From contig CM039502.1 of the NCBI GenBank assembly GCA_022432975.1, forward strand, positions 18,795,453-18,859,452: a stretch of 64,000 bases of DNA, read 5' to 3'. This document shows, piece after piece, positions 11,115 through 24,913 of the stretch (its first letter is position 1; each line of letters opens with the position of its first letter). The stretch is from Begonia masoniana (lineage: Eukaryota > Streptophyta > Magnoliopsida > Cucurbitales > Begoniaceae). A model generated the notes under the pieces. It did no database searches. It worked only from the letters and a program-made list of their open reading frames with translations, and had not been told where the DNA came from. Both the position numbers and the translations under genes were made by a program.

Positions 11115-13559
11115 TGTAACACCCGACATTTCGGCCAGGTGATTTTCTGACCATTTTATTTATCACCCTTTTATTTAACCTTTATGATTTAAATTTGATG
11201 TTAAGACAAATTTATTACAAGTTGAGTAAAACTAGGTTGGGTGGCAGAATTGTAATTAAGATTGATGGATTAAGTATAAATAGAAAAAGGAAACCTTAAA
11301 TCTCATTTAAACCTCACTGTAGCCGACACCCCTTCTCTCGGCGATTTCTTCTCTCCCGAGCTCCTGCTCTCTGTTACCGGCGTTCTCCCTCACTGACGAC
11401 TATTTTCAGCCTGCATTTTCTCTGCAAGTTCGTACCCGAGGTATGCAATAGACAATGTAGCTATCTGTTAGTTTATCAGCTCTGTTTTCAGCTCAGCATC
11501 TGAACTTGGAGTTTATCAATGGCCATGCCGTTTTAGAACATTTTAGAATCCGAGAGTAGTAATGTCAACCCGAATAGATTCTGGTCATTTTAAGTAACCT
11601 AACTCAGATTTAATCAATAGTAGAACCTCCTTGTTCTATTTTGGATTTCAGACTGCACAGAGAACCTTAGCTGTTAGATTCTAGGATGACTTTCGATTAG
11701 AACTTTTAGGACTTTATTTTAACTACTGTAATGTGAAATGTGTTAGGTGAAGAAGTTGAAGAGAAGGTGATTCAAGTTGCTAAGGAATCCAGGTAAGTGA
11801 ATGTATTAAGTTTCCGGCCAATAGGGCCCTACATCAAAGGATTAAGTTAGATTTAGTGAACATTGTCTGCTATATGTTTGATGAAATGTCGATGGATATG
11901 GTTCTGTTATTCTCATGTACTCCCCTGTCTTAGTTCGATGATTAAGTGCATTTATGTTATGCATCATGTTTTACTTCTCAAGCATATGAAAATGTTTTGA
12001 AATATGTTTTCTCATGAATAAGGTAAGAAGATAAAACTTATGCAACGTGGTTAAGTGAGGGTTGGGGGTGGTTCGGCGTATGTCACAGTCCGCAGTAGGA
12101 CATATGAATACGACCCGCAGTAGGGACCATGATCAAACTCACTGTCGAACCCCCTTTACCGGCACAAATCCTCCCTTAAACCACATAATGTAATGAAGAA
12201 TATGAATGATGAAAGGAATGATGAATATGAGCATGTCTACGAATGATGATTATGAACAATGAATACGAGATACGATTATGAATGATGATTAAGATAAGTA
12301 CATGAAAAGAAAAGACTTATGAGCATGTTTTTCTCCAAGTTATGCATTCATGAACTCATAATAGTTTGCATTCCTTACTAAGCCTTAGGCTTACAGTTAC
12401 ACCTTATGATGTAGGTGAAGAAATATCAGGTGAGGAATTCAAAGTTGATGAAAATGTCTAAGCTAGGTTGCTGGAGGTGTTCAGGGGCAGTTCTGTGGCT
12501 GGATGGCAAATGAGTAACCCTGGTTAACGTTTCATGATTTAAGGATGTTTATAAGTTCTGAAGTTTAAGTAGTAATGTTTATGATTATGGAAGTCTAAGT
12601 ATGATGACTTTACTTTCGAATTATTGAGTTCTGAGTTTGTCTGGTATGAGTACTGAATCTGAGGATATTTATGAGGATATGAAATGAATTATTAAGTCTT
12701 TCGCTGTATGAGTTCTAGTAAGTTTATGGTTCATTCCGCTTGAGTCCTGGTTATTAAGATTGAGGCTATGAAGTTTATGTTATCTAAAATCTAAGTCTGA
12801 GAAAAGCCAGGATGTCTTCTGCCGAGGGACGCTGGAGGAAAAATTGTTGTCTTCCGGCTGACGTCATCGGCAGGAGAAGTGTGATAGAAGTTGTATGAGT
12901 TTGCCTTCCGGCTGACGTCATCGGAAGGGGAAAAATGGTTGTCTTCCGGCTGACGTCATCGGAAGAGGAGAATTGTTGTCTTCCGGCTGACGTCATCGGC
13001 AGGAGAAATGTGATGGAAGTTGTATGGGTTTGCCTTCCGGCTGACGTCATCGGAAGAGGAAAATGGTTGTCTCCCGGCTGACGTCATCGGAAGAAGAAAA
13101 CGCTATTTTGTCGTCTAGTGACCGGTAGAGGTAGTGTAATTCTCTACCGGAAGACAAAGATGTTATTTTGTCGCCTAGTGACCGGTATAGGTAGTGTAAT
13201 TCTCTACCGGAAGAAGTATATCACACGAGTAAATTTAATGAAGCACGAGAGAGTCACGTGTCCACCAGTAGATGTCCCCTACCGGATGAAGTTTTAATGA
13301 AGCACGAGAGAGCTGCACGTGTTCATCGGTAGATGTCCACCACCGAGCGAGTTTTAATGGGTCACGTGTTAAGCTCATGCTCACCGGAAGATGTGAACTC
13401 TAAGCTTGTCGTTTAGCGATTGGCTGAAGTGCTTGCATGGCTCGCCGGCAGATGCTATGCACTTCATTAAAGTTACGTTTTCAAAAAAAAGAGTACAAAA
13501 ATGAATTTAAGTTTAAGTAAGGTCAAGAATTTCGTGACGGTCCTCCTCGGGTCGTTACA
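11115..13559 (+). mobile_element. Solo LTR C, D-related family, in pol of element B
   Basis: A 2445-bp LTR starting TGTAAC and ending GTTACA is flanked by the perfect duplication GCCAG (11110-11114 and 13560-13564). It has no internal domain, so it is the product of LTR-LTR recombination. Its start is the reverse complement of the end of element D's LTRs and its body is recognisably similar to them. At 12820-13090 it has six TGACGTCA palindromes in short tandem repeats of the type CTTCCGGCTGACGTCATCGG. Its insertion falls between HPG and KAN of B's polyprotein. Confidence 0.9.
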
Positions 13560-16476
13560 GCCAGGGTGGTACTTAATCTCGAAATCATAATCTTTGACAA
13601 ACTCTAGCCACCTACGTTGCCTCATATTCAATTCCTTTTGCATAAAGATGTATTTCAGACTTTTATGATCCGAAAATATCTCACAGGTTTGTCCATACAG
13701 GTAGTGCCTCCAAATCTTTAATGCAAAAACCACAGCAGCTAATTCTAAGTCATGTGTAGGGTAATTCTTCTCATGCACTTTTAACTGCCTAGAAGCATAA
13801 GCTATAACCTTTCCATCTTGCATCAAAACACAACCAAGTCCAACTTTGGATGCATCACAATATATGCTGAACTTACCATTAACAACAGGAAGGGTCAGAA
13901 TTAGAGCATTGGTTAGTTTCTGCTTCAAGGTCTGGAAACTGGATTCACATTTATCAGTCCAATTATACTTCACATTTTTCCTTGTTAACATAGTAAAGGG
14001 TGTGGCAATCTTTGAAAATCCCTCAATGAATTTTCTATAATATCCTGCTAATCCAAGGAAACTTCGGATATCAGTGGCATTCTTCGGTTGGGGCCATTCC
14101 TTAACAGCTTGAACCTTGGCTGGATCAACAGATATCCCATCTCCAGAGATCACATGACCAAGAAAGTGAACTCTGTCCAACCAAAACTCACACTTCGAAA
14201 ATTTGGCATAAAGTTGGTGCTGCCTCAGCAATCCTAACACCAAGTTTAGGTGTCCTGCATGCTCCTCCTTAGTTTTAGAATAGATTAGAATGTCATCTAT
14301 GAATACAATGACAAACTTGTCCAAATACTCGTGAAACACCCTATTCATAAGATCCATGAAGACTGCTGGCGCGTTTGTCAAACCAAAAGACATAACCAAA
14401 AACTCATAATGTCCATACCTTGTGCGAAAGGCAATCTTTGGGATATCTTCAGATTTAACCTTCAACTGGTAATAACCGGACCTAAGGTCAATTTTAGAGA
14501 AAAATCTTGCACCCTTAAGCTGATCAAATAAATCGTCAATCCTCGGCAGTGGATACTTGTTCTTGACAGTTAGCTTATTCAACTCTCTATAGTCTATGCA
14601 CATACGCATTGATCCATCTTTTTTTTTGACAAAAAGGACAGGTGCATCCCATGGTGAAAAGCTAGGGCGTATGAACCCCTTCTCCAACAAATCCTCTAAC
14701 TGTTTCTTCAATTCTTTAAGTTCTGTTGGTGCTAGTCTATATGGATTTTTAGACACAGGCTCGGCGCCGGGGTAAACATCTACCACAAACTCAATTTCCC
14801 TATCTGGTGGCAAACCAGGAAGGTCATCTAGAAATACTTCTGGAAAATCTTGGACAACTAAAACATTTTTGGGGCTTGATTCTTCTACTAGCTGCGTGTC
14901 TAAGACATTGGCCAAAAAGCACAAATACTCTCTGCATGGGGAGGGTCTACAATCGGCAGAAGTCATCACAATCATTTCCTTACTCCTCTTCAGAGCTTGG
15001 AAGGTATGGTTCAAACCACTAGGGGGTTGAAAACTAACAATTCCAGCCCTACAATCTATTGTGGCATAATGCTTAAACAACCAATCCATTCCTAGGATCA
15101 CATCAAATCCCATTATGTCCATAACAATGAGATCAGCAGGCAAATTCATGTTCCCTACTAACACCACACTATCAGGCATCATTTGATTGGAGTGCATGTG
15201 CTCACCAGAAGGTAATGCTACATTAAACACATGCTCAGAAGGAGTAAACTGTACATCTAACTTATTTGCAAATGTAGAGGCTATAAAAGAATGAGTTGCA
15301 CCCGAATCTATCAAAGTAAAAGCAGGTATAGAGTTAATCAATATAGTACCTGACACTACAGCAGGCTGGTCCTCATCACCAGACTCCATCATGGAGAATA
15401 TTCTTGGCTTAATCCTGGCAGGGCCACCCTTCAAAGCTGGGCAATCTCTGTTGGTATGGCCAACCTTGTTGCAATGGAAACATCGAACGACCCGGGGCTT
15501 TGGGCAATCCTTGTACAAGTGTCCAACCTCTTCGCAGTTGAAGCACTTACCCGATCCAAATCTACACTCGCCCGGGTGATTCTTCAAACACTTTGGGCAC
15601 TGAGGGAACGTCTTGGTGTCTGGTACCTTCTTTCCTATCCCTTGGCTGTGCTGGCCTTCATTGGACCTCTTCACCCCTCTCTGCGGCGGTGGTTGAACGA
15701 ACTTTCTCGGGGTTTCCTTTAGTCCAGCACATTTCAATTCAGCTTCTTCCACCTCCAATGCTGTGGACACAACATCACTGAAGGGCAAACCTTTATAACC
15801 CGAAAACTTGACCCCTCTGTACATTTCTGGTTTTAGTCCATTCATGAATTGAAACACCTTATCTTCATTTTGGTGAACAAGGTGTCCAGCGAACCTGGAC
15901 AGAGACTCGAATTGTCTAACGTATTATGCCACAGACCCTGTCTGCTTCAAGTTCAAAAACTCTACCTTCTTTGCTGCCTGGACTGTGCTATTAAAATATT
16001 TCTCATAGAAGGTGTCCTTGAACTACGACCAAGACATCGGTGGTGGTCTCGATTGTCTCCCACCAAAGTTGAGCATCACCGGCAAAATGGAACGTGGCCA
16101 ACGTGACTTTGTCTCCTTCACCAACATTGGCACACCTGAACATACTCTCAATTTTCCTAAGCCACTCCTCAGTGACAATCGGATTGGATGACTTTCCATC
16201 AAATGTGGGTGGCTGAAGTCTTTGGAATCGGTCTCCTGAATGCTCATTGCTAGAACCTAAGTTGGCACTCCCCTGTACCTCTCGGTTCAACAACACCCCC
16301 AACTGATCGGACTGCTGACGCACTAAGTCTGTTTGTTGACGTACCAAGTCTGTTAGTCGTCTAATAACACTAGGTTCCTCCTCACTCCTCAAGTTTGGCA
16401 TTTCCCTCGGTATCCTAGGTCTTCCTGGGCGTCTGGCCATTAAACTGACTTCCTGTACAAGGTTAACTATGTTCAT
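13560..16476 (-). pseudogene. Element B gag-pol remnant: gag, protease, RT, RNase H
   Basis: The gag start is an ATG at 16476. The gag core (AQLWWETIE) is followed by a frameshift and two stops in 15857-16020. From 15857 a long frame then runs to the solo LTR. It contains two CCHC knuckles ([15 protein letters not shown] and [15 protein letters not shown]), protease ([11 protein letters not shown]), reverse transcriptase (active site FIDDILIYS), RNase H ([10 protein letters not shown]) and the HPG that ends at the insertion of C. Without C and the gag lesions this would be one polyprotein, as usual for this clade. Confidence 0.87.
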
Positions 16477-16595
16477 AAATATCTAATTACTGAGGCTAAC
16501 ATAAACACTTACAGTTGTTGGAGTACTTCCATGCGACGATTGGCACTGATAAGTAATCTTTTGAACGGTTTAACTGAATGTCTCTGATATCACAC

Positions 16596-18776
16596 TGTAA
16601 CGCCCCAAGTTATCTGAACCCGGTTCGTCACACAATGCCCGTACATGACTTTTAGATTCAACCGTATTTTTTTTTTTTAAACTTGCAGCGGAAATCATTT
16701 AAGCAAAAATAGAATTAGACAAAGCCATAAAAACAATGTTAACATAATCATTGGAAATATTAAGAAGTAATCGGCCAATAGGAAATAGAAGTTTAAATTG
16801 AAATACTTGAGGTGTCACAGAGGTCAAACGGATCTGCCGATTAATAAAGTCAACGGAAGAAGCAGAAATAGAAAATAGAAGGCTTCTGCCGATGACGTCA
16901 GCCAAATGAAAAACAAAGGACATCTCTCGGTAGACTGTATCTACCAGTGACTAAACGACAAAATACACTCTACATCTTCCGATGACGTCAGCCAGATGAT
17001 TTCTTTCATCCGATCGACTTTGTTCTACATCCACCGGTGACTAAACGACAAGAGTCCTCCTACACCTACTGACGACGTCAGCACGCATCTGCCGATAAGT
17101 TTACTGAGACATAATCCGATAGACTTAAACCTACACCTTCCGATTGAGTAGACTGCATACGTCGATCACTAAACGACAAACTCTCTACTTATATCTTCCG
17201 ATAGGCACATAACTATAACCCGACATCTATCGATAGACTTCATCTACCGATAGTGAATAAAACAACATCTTCCGATAAAACAAGCTACATATACCGATCA
17301 CTAAACGACATATTTCGTTCTATATCATCCGATGGCTTCCACTGAAGACATCTTCCGGTAGACAACAGAACAACAACTCAACCTCTGCCGATAGACTTCA
17401 TCTAACGATAGAGAACAGAACCACATCTCATCTACTCCTTGGTATACAAACACGACTCTAACTACAAAAAAGAATTTACTCACTTCACTGAAACCATTCA
17501 AAAACATTTCAAACCATTACAATACTAAAAATTCAGTGAATGCCAACATTAAATCCCAACAGAATACTATTAACAGGAAAATCTCGAAATTGTATTCAAA
17601 ACATTGGAATCACTACTGTCATGAAAACTCAATATACTTAAATTGAAACACTGTCAACTAAACTTTTACACCAACAGACATCAGTTAATCTGCCTCATCA
17701 GTATACCAGTTTGAGACAGAGAAGTGCTCCTCCAACCCCATCTATTCGTCAGTAAACTCAGGGAATTCACCTGCAGTATCCTCAACACCTACATCACAAA
17801 ACTCATCTATTAGCCTAATGCTAAGTAAGTAAAGCAATAATGAAATGATATGCTGAAACTTAAATCCTGAATATGCAGTTTCTACTTTCTCATCTCAGTT
17901 GCACATCGTTTGTTTACTGATCAGATCCCTTGATTCCCTTGGGAGTGGGATCAATTCTCCCAATGTCATACATCCTCTTCATCAGTTAAGGGGTGGATGA
18001 AGTCCCTTAATAGCTATTCTGATCCCTCAATTCCCTTGGGAGTGGGATCAGTTCTCCCAATGTCATAAATCCTCTTCATCAGTTAAGGGGTGGATTAGTT
18101 CCCTTAACCGCCAATGCATTTCAATCTGTACTTGCCTTTCCATAATGATGCATGAAAGTTCATTTTCGTATTCTTTCAAAAACATGATGCATAACATACG
18201 AAAAATACTCAAACATACATAAACCTACTGTTTTGTGATGTAGGCCCAAGGGCACACACAATACTTCACTTATCTGGCTTCACCGAGAGTTCCTGGTGGT
18301 ATGATATTCCAAGAGCTGACTCACCTAAAACATAAGCACAGCATTACTAAACTTCATTCTAAACATTAGGAAATCTAAAGGGCTAGTTCTAAGGGTTCTG
18401 TTCTTCGCCATTCCCGATTCATCGCTAAACCCCAAATCCCATCCCTCACTCTCTGTACTTCCAAAATGCACACATAGTCATCCACCAGTTATCTAGACAC
18501 TAAAAACAGCAAGTAATCGAATTAAAACTCACCTTGGTTGGAGGGGAATCGCCTAGGGGGAATCCGTCGAGCTGAGAGGTAAAAAGAAATGAAACAGTGG
18601 CGGCTACTCACACTGGACTCTTCCTTAAATACGTTATCCACTATGTAAAAATTCTAATTACCATCATGCCCTCGCCTGAACATTTATTAACCTAATCAAT
18701 AACTCCCCCAACCCTTCTCTAAAAGTACATCATAAATAATAAATTAAATTTTGGTTCAATGGAACCGGGTGCTACA
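16596..18776 (-). repeat. Right (5') LTR of element B
   Basis: Near-identical partner of 7301-9482, starting TGTAACGCCCC and ending GCTACA. The same TGACGTCA sites and the same 105-bp duplication are present. It lies next to the initiator-Met type primer-binding site at 16581-16592, which sets the element's orientation as minus. Confidence 0.88.
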
Positions 18777-18781
18777 GAATA

Positions 18782-20705
18782 CCATCTCCTGAATAACTGA
18801 AATCGGAAGAAGCCATTGGTACCTTGCTCACCATATCAGCCATCTCCTTTGAATTGGTCTTCTGGGCTTCCTTAATTCGGTTCAGGACGGTGGGCCGCAG
18901 TGTCAAGTCCGCTAGTATGACCGATAGCCCAGAAACTATCTCCATATCGAACTTTTGTATCTCTGTCCTCAAAGACATTGATACGGCAGACATTACTGGT
19001 TGTATAGTAGCTGGCATCCTGCTCAGTGCATCGGCTACTAAGTTAACTTTACCTGGGTGGTATTTAATCTCAACATCATAATCTTTTATAAATTCTAACC
19101 ACCGTCTTTGTCTCATGTTTAGTTCTTTCTGGGTAAATATGTACTTCAGGCTCTTGTGATCAGAAAACACCTCACATGATTGTCCGTATAAGTGATGTCT
19201 CCATACTTTCAGCGCAAATACAACTGCCGCTAACTCAAGGTCGTGAGTATGGTAGTTTTGTTCATGGTTCTTCAATTGTCTGGACGCGTACGCCACCACT
19301 TTTCCTTCTTGCATCAATACGCATCCCAAGCCAATCTTTGACGCGTCGCAATATACAGTCAATTTTCCATCATCAACTAGTAATACTAACAAAGGAGCAG
19401 TGGTCAACTTTTACTTAAGTGTCTGAAAGCTCACCTCACATGCTTCAGACCACTTGAACTTGATTTCCTTCCTCGTCAAACTAGTCATAGGCTTCGGTAT
19501 TACAGAAAATCCCTTGATGAATTTCCTATAATAACCAGCTAGTCCGATAAAACTCCGTACCTCGCTTGCATTCCTCGGCCTTGGCCAGTTCTTACAGCCT
19601 CAATCTTGGCCGGGTCCACAGACACTCCTTTAGCAGACACCACGTGGCCTAGGAAATTAATCCTACTCAGCCAGAATTCACATTTTGATAGTTTGGAAAA
19701 TAATTGATGCTGCCTCAGAGTTGATAGCACAATTGCCAAGTGCTCCTCGTGCTCGGCCTTACTTCTGGAGTAAACCAGAATGTCGTCGATGAAAACGATT
19801 ACAAATTTATCTAAGAAATCTTGGAATATCCTGTTCATCAGGTCCATGAATGCTGTCGGAGCATTAGTTAACCCGAACGACATCACTAAGAATTCGTAGT
19901 GCCCGTACCGGGTCCTGAAGGCGGTCTTTGGAATATCATCAGCTCTGACCTTCAACTGGTAATAACTGGAGCACAAGTCAATCTTAGAAAATACCCGAGC
20001 CCCTTGTAGCTGGTCAAATAAATCATCGATTCTCGGCAACGGGTACTTATTCTTGATGGTCAACTTGTTCAGCTCATGGTAATCGATGCACATACGTAGG
20101 GACCCATCTTTCTTTTTGACGAACAAGACGGGAGCACCCCACGGAAGAAAAACTAGGGCACACAAAACCCTTATCCACCAATTCCTTTAGCTGAGCCTTC
20201 AACTCCCTCAGCTCAATCGGTGTCATACGGTACGGATTCTTTGATACTGGTTCAGCACCTGGATATACGTCAATCTCAAACTCAATTTCACGATCAGGTG
20301 GCAATCCCGGTAAGTCATCTAAGAAAACCTCTGAGAAGTCCCGTACTACCGGAATATTCTGAAGTTCCACCTCATTTTGCCTTTACTACCGGAATATTCT
20401 GAAGTTCCACCTCATTTTGCCTTTGGACATCCACTACGTGGGCCAGTAATCCGATGCACCCTGACTTCATCAGTCGTTGAGCTTTCAAGGAAGATATAAC
20501 AGGCATACGGTGTTTCTTCGGTACTGCTTGATAAGAGAATTCTACTTCATTTGGGCGTTTAAACGACACTAGCCCGGACCTACAGTTGATGGTGGCATGA
20601 TGTCTAAACAGCCAGTCCATCCCCAGAATGACATCGTACCCTTTCATACCGATGACGATAAGGTTGGCGTACAACTTCTGGTCTCCTACTGACACTATAT
20701 CAGCC
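18782..20705 (-). pseudogene. Element A pol remnant: protease, RT and RNase H
   Basis: The minus-strand reading gives a protease tail ([10 protein letters not shown]), reverse transcriptase (active site FIDDILVYS) and RNase H ([10 protein letters not shown], then FSDHKSLKY), with HPGKVN and DALSR before the insertion of B. Breaks are a 40-bp tandem duplication at 20345-20424 that shifts frame, a frame change near 20150, a break near 19600 around the GLAGYY motif, and a break near 19409. It joins the integrase part at 5981-7295 and the gag part at 23523-24752. Confidence 0.85.
20345..20424. repeat. 40-bp tandem duplication inside element A pol
   Basis: Two adjacent perfect copies start ACTACCGGAATATTCTGAAG, with period 40. 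Since 40 is not a multiple of three, this shifts the reading frame between protease and RT. Confidence 0.9.
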
Positions 20706-20710
20706 CGTAC

Positions 20711-23517
20711 TGTAACATCCCTAATACTGTACCCAATTTCCCGTACATATTATTATTTATTAATTATTTTTTTTTTATACTTTTAACTTTAAATAACTTG
20801 AAGCGGAAATCAAATCGAAATTTAAATCGTGAAAACCTATTTCTTTAAACCTTTGAAATTAAACTTAAAACTAATTTAAATAAAACCACTTAAAACACTT
20901 CACTTTATTTATTTTTCTTTATTATTATTTTTTTTTTTCAATTCAGGTACTATTCACGTGAACAGTATTACTGTTCACGTGAACAGTACACCATTGTTCA
21001 TCACTGTTCACGTGAACAGTAACACTGTTCACGTGAACAGTAACACTGTTCACGTGAACAGTGCGCTTGCCTCTCTATAGCGATCGATCTCCATTTCCTT
21101 TGGAGATCGATCGCTGCAATGATTTTGTACATCGACCACAGCGATCGATCGCTGCACAATAATAGATCGATCGCTGCACAGCACTCAACCATTAAATAAA
21201 ACTTTAAATAAAACAATTAATTTGTCGAGGGACAGACTTTTGTCCCTCAAATTGAATGGGCGATCGATCTCCATATTTATGGAGATCGATCGCTGCATCA
21301 TCAAACAGCAGGGGCGATCAGTCGCCCCTCTGTGCAGCGACTGATCGCCATATCAAAACAGGGAGGGGCGCCCAGTCGCCCCTCATTTTGGCGCCCAGTC
21401 GCCCCTGCAGCGATCCCTTTCATCGATCGGTAGCCACACTTCAGCCATCCAAATAATATAAACATGCTCTCTGGAATCCGATTCCAGAGAGCAAACTTAA
21501 ACCTTTCTATGCCCTTTTTCCATTCCTTTTCTCTTCCTTGTACAATCCATCTCCTACCCATATACTCTTTCACATTTCAATAAAACTTAACTCATTACTG
21601 ATTTCATCAATCACCAATTAACAACCCAAACATACCCCAGAATCTAGAACCCCTAGAATCTAGAACGTGATTAAAAACATATTAAACTTTCATAAAAATA
21701 AATCACGTGGATCCATTTAAAACCAAACAACTTCCCCTATTTTCAGTCACCAAACAGTTTATGAAATACATTTCAAAAACATCGAACATAATCCTATCAA
21801 CTATCAAATTCCAAACATCCTATTATGTTCTATCTGTACAATTCATATGGTCCCCAAAACATATACCTACATCCCCACGGGTCAAAAGCGCACCGACTGC
21901 CCAGCGCACTCCCACGGGCCATCTTTCTTCAACCGCTCATGCCTCGGGTGGAGGGATCTCATCCTCACCTGTGTAGAGGTCACCTACACCATAAATATAA
22001 GTCGTGAGCTTAAGGCTCAGTAAGTCTACGTGAATGCAATGCATGCTATGCGTGCCGTTCATAAAAACATGCTTCCTACCTTTTCGCTATTCATTTTTTT
22101 TCTTGTACTTTTACTTATACTTGTACTTTACCGTGGTCTCACTCTCGCTAGATAGGAGCGGCACATCCTACGATTGGATAGCCCCTCGTATCTAACCGGG
22201 GGAAAAACATGCTCCCCAAGCAGCCATGTCTGAACCACCACCGCCGCCGAAACAGATTACATGCATTCAGATCGTTTCATTATCTTTTTCCTTTTCATGA
22301 AAAACATGCATAAAAATTCCTTTTTCGTGCTTTTCAGAAACATGATGCTTGAACATGTACAATACTATAAACATAATTAAAACACAAACAAACAATGAAC
22401 TTAAACATATAACACTTAACTGAAACTAACTACCCAACCTATTCGCCCGACACAACCTACATTCTCCAATTTCCTCAAACAACATAAAATCTTATGGTGT
22501 AGGCCAATCGGCCAAACAGGTCACGAAAGACTTACCTGACGTCCGTTGAAGGCTAGCTCCGTCCACGAGCGTAGTGCACCTAAGGCAAAACACAACAACT
22601 ATCATAAAAATGCGCTTGAACCGTTAACGTCCAAATTAATAAAATCCTTAACCAAAGGAGTTTCCTAAAATTCCAATTTAACTAATCGAGGCGTTTTATC
22701 GAACAATCTACGCTCGATATCACAAACCACCATTTACGAATTTTTCTCTAAAAAACCCTAAAATCTCACCAATTTCGACTTTTCTCACAAATCGCTATAA
22801 TTTCGTCCAATAACGTTCCATACATCCTTTATATCTATATTTACAGTAAATCTATCGATTACGAAACCTAATCGACATTTTTAACGAAATCCTAAACAAA
22901 ACCCTAATCGTCATAAATCTTAGAAATCGAAATCTAACGTACCAAAGCTACGGAATCTTACCTATAGCGTTGAGTGGAGAAGAAAACGTGAAGGAACGGC
23001 GTTGATCGGAGGAGAACTGGTGAAGAACCGTGGAAGACGGCCGTTGGGAGAAGCCAAGTCGCCAGAGAGCTTCTCTGGTTCGTGGAGGAAGAGAAATGAG
23101 GGGAGAAGGAATTTAAGTGTTTATTTAAAACTTTGGTGGTCAATTACCTTTTTGCCCTTTTGTTGATTTTATATTAGTTTCGTCCTTTGTTTCGTTAATT
23201 ATCTAACGATTCGGTTTCTCCACATCTCCTTATTTCACCAATAATTCCAACTTATTATTAGGGTCCTAATAAAACTGTCCGTCCGCAAATCGGACCACGT
23301 TTACCATTTTACTAAAATGTCTTTTATATTTCGAGAAACGCAATAATTAGAAATATAGCGTTATTACTCCGGAAATTCTCGTAATTTCCTTAAAATTTCT
23401 ATTAATCATTAGGATTCTAATAACGCTTTCTTTTTGTAAAACGGGCTTGATTCGACATATTTACAAAAATGTCATTTATATTAAAATATTGATATCCCGA
23501 AAAGCCGGGATATTACA
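20711..23517 (-). mobile_element. Solo LTR F, Z family, between gag and protease of element A
   Basis: A 2807-bp LTR from TGTAAC to ATTACA is flanked by the perfect duplication CGTAC (20706-20710 and 23518-23522). It has no internal domain. Its ends are the reverse complement of LTR Z (GGGATATTACA against TGTAATATCC). It holds five CACGTG palindromes (20955-21056), GATCGATC hairpins (about 21075-21120 and 21258-21295), GC-rich inverted repeats at 21310-21420, and the CTCTCTGGA hairpin at about 21468-21494. Confidence 0.9.
20951..21062. promoter_or_regulatory. Five G-box palindromes in solo LTR F
   Basis: CACGTG cores lie at 20955, 20976, 21009, 21030 and 21051. The last three sit in identical 18-bp perfect palindromes ACTGTTCACGTGAACAGT, spaced 21 bp apart. 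CACGTG is the established binding core of plant bZIP and bHLH factors. That these sites act in the LTR is inference. Confidence 0.6.
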
Positions 23518-23522
23518 CGTAC

Positions 23523-24752
23523 CACCTGCTCGGAGTGCATAAACTCTCCGGACGGTAGCATAATGCTGTAGGGCTGATCTGACGACGTACAATTAACCTT
23601 CTGTCTAACTACGAAGTCTATGGCCACAAACGAATGTGTGGCCCCCGTGTCCTACAAGGTATAAGCAGGTGTATCACATATTATAATTGTACCGGTAATT
23701 GCCGTGTGCAGATCAGCATCATCAACATCTTCCATCATTGCAAACACTCTCGGCACGGCCTGACCTGCTCTGGCGTCGGGCATTGGGCAATCCCGAACAA
23801 GATGGCCCCCTTTGCCACATCGGAAACATTGGCCGATAGCAAGTCTGCATTCTTCTTTGTGAGGCTTCTGGCACCGCGGGCATACTGAAAGTTGAGGAGC
23901 CCCCATTGGTCTCTTTCCTTTGTCTTGATAAAGGATGGCTTCATTGGGTCTTTTAATGCCCCTGTTTTGTTGCTGTTGAGGTTGTAAATTTTGGCCCCTT
24001 TGCTGTTGTTGCTGTTGCTGTTGAGGAACATGTCGAATAATCCCTCTTGATGAATCTCTTTGTCTCTGGGACTTTATTTTTAAGGCCTCTAACTGATAAG
24101 CCTTGGCCACCACCTTCACATACGGTGCCTCATCGAACCCCCCAGTTGTGATTCCTCGCAAAAGGTCCATCTTCAACCCTTAAATGAACGGGTGCACTTT
24201 GTTCTCATCAGTGGCCACCAGGTGTGTTGCATATCGGGATAATGACTCAAATTTCTGAACATATTCGGCCACTGACCCATACTGTCGCAGCCAAGAAAAT
24301 TCGAGCAACTTTTCCTTCCTCACTCCCAGGTCAAAGTACTTTTCGTAGAAGATTTTCGTAAATCTATCCCAGCTTAATGCCACGGTAGTGGACTGCACCG
24401 TGTCCCACCAAAATCCAGCACTTTTGCTGAGATAGAATGTGGCGAAATTAACCTTCTTGTTGTCTTCTACTTCTGCATATATGAACATCTTCTCCATTGT
24501 TCAAATCCAGGTTTCAGCACGGGTCGGGTCTGTAGACAGTCCATCAAATGAAGGCGGCTTGAGTCGCCGGAATCTGTCTCCACTGTTGTCTCGCGGCGCA
24601 TTATCACGATTGTTATTCCCATGGTTATTGTTTCTATCATCTTCTCTGGCCATCATGCGTTCAACCATGCGTGACTGTGCACCCACCAGTTCGGTTAGTC
24701 GGTCAATGGCTCGAGGGCTTTCGCTTGACTCTTCTTGATGTCCTCTCACCAT
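23523..24752 (-). pseudogene. Element A gag remnant
   Basis: ATG at 24752. The gag N-terminus has MVERMMAREDDRNN and an Asn-rich stretch, followed by the conserved gag core (FYLSKSAGFWWDTVQ). Next come a Gln-rich tract (a CTG-type repeat at about 24000-24030), a CCHC knuckle (CFRCGKGGHLVRDCP) and the protease start near 23652. Stops at about 24498 and 24177 and others in 23523-23652 split it into short frames. The protease continues beyond solo LTR F. Confidence 0.85.
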
Positions 24753-24894
24753 TTCTAATAAACCCTATAAACAGAATAACCTAACTTAATAAACAGTACT
24801 TTTACAGAAATTTTTAAACACTTACAGTTGGTGGAGCGATCTCACGTGGCGGGTTGCGCAGTCAGACATTTCACAGAATCGGTTTTAAAACCTT

Positions 24895-24909
24895 GTATCT
24901 CTGATACCA
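24895..24909 (-). other. Primer-binding site of element A
   Basis: The minus strand reads TGGTATCAGAGATAC, the initiator-methionine tRNA 3'-end complement common to plant Ty3/gypsy elements, 4 bp from the LTR start at 24914. Equivalent sites are at 16581-16592 (B) and 35849-35860 (D). Confidence 0.8.
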
Positions 24910-24913
24910 CAAC

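Larger units (their letters stand above)
7301..18776 (-). mobile_element. Element B: nested Ty3/gypsy chromovirus with both LTRs
   Basis: LTRs at 7301-9482 and 16596-18776 are about 2182 and 2181 bp. They differ at roughly 1-2 percent of positions by eye, and the whole is flanked by the perfect 5-bp duplication GAATA (7296-7300 and 18777-18781). The insertion splits element A's pol between the RNase H part and the integrase zinc region. The minus-strand primer-binding site (TGATATCAGAGA) lies at 16581-16592, 3 bp from the right LTR; the polypurine tract complement is at 9483-9500. Solo LTR C interrupts B's pol. Confidence 0.92.

Noticed and set aside
20951..21062. Transcription terminator hairpins
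   Set aside because: The stems are perfect palindromes without loops or T tracts and centre on CACGTG, which fits protein binding sites better in a plant LTR.
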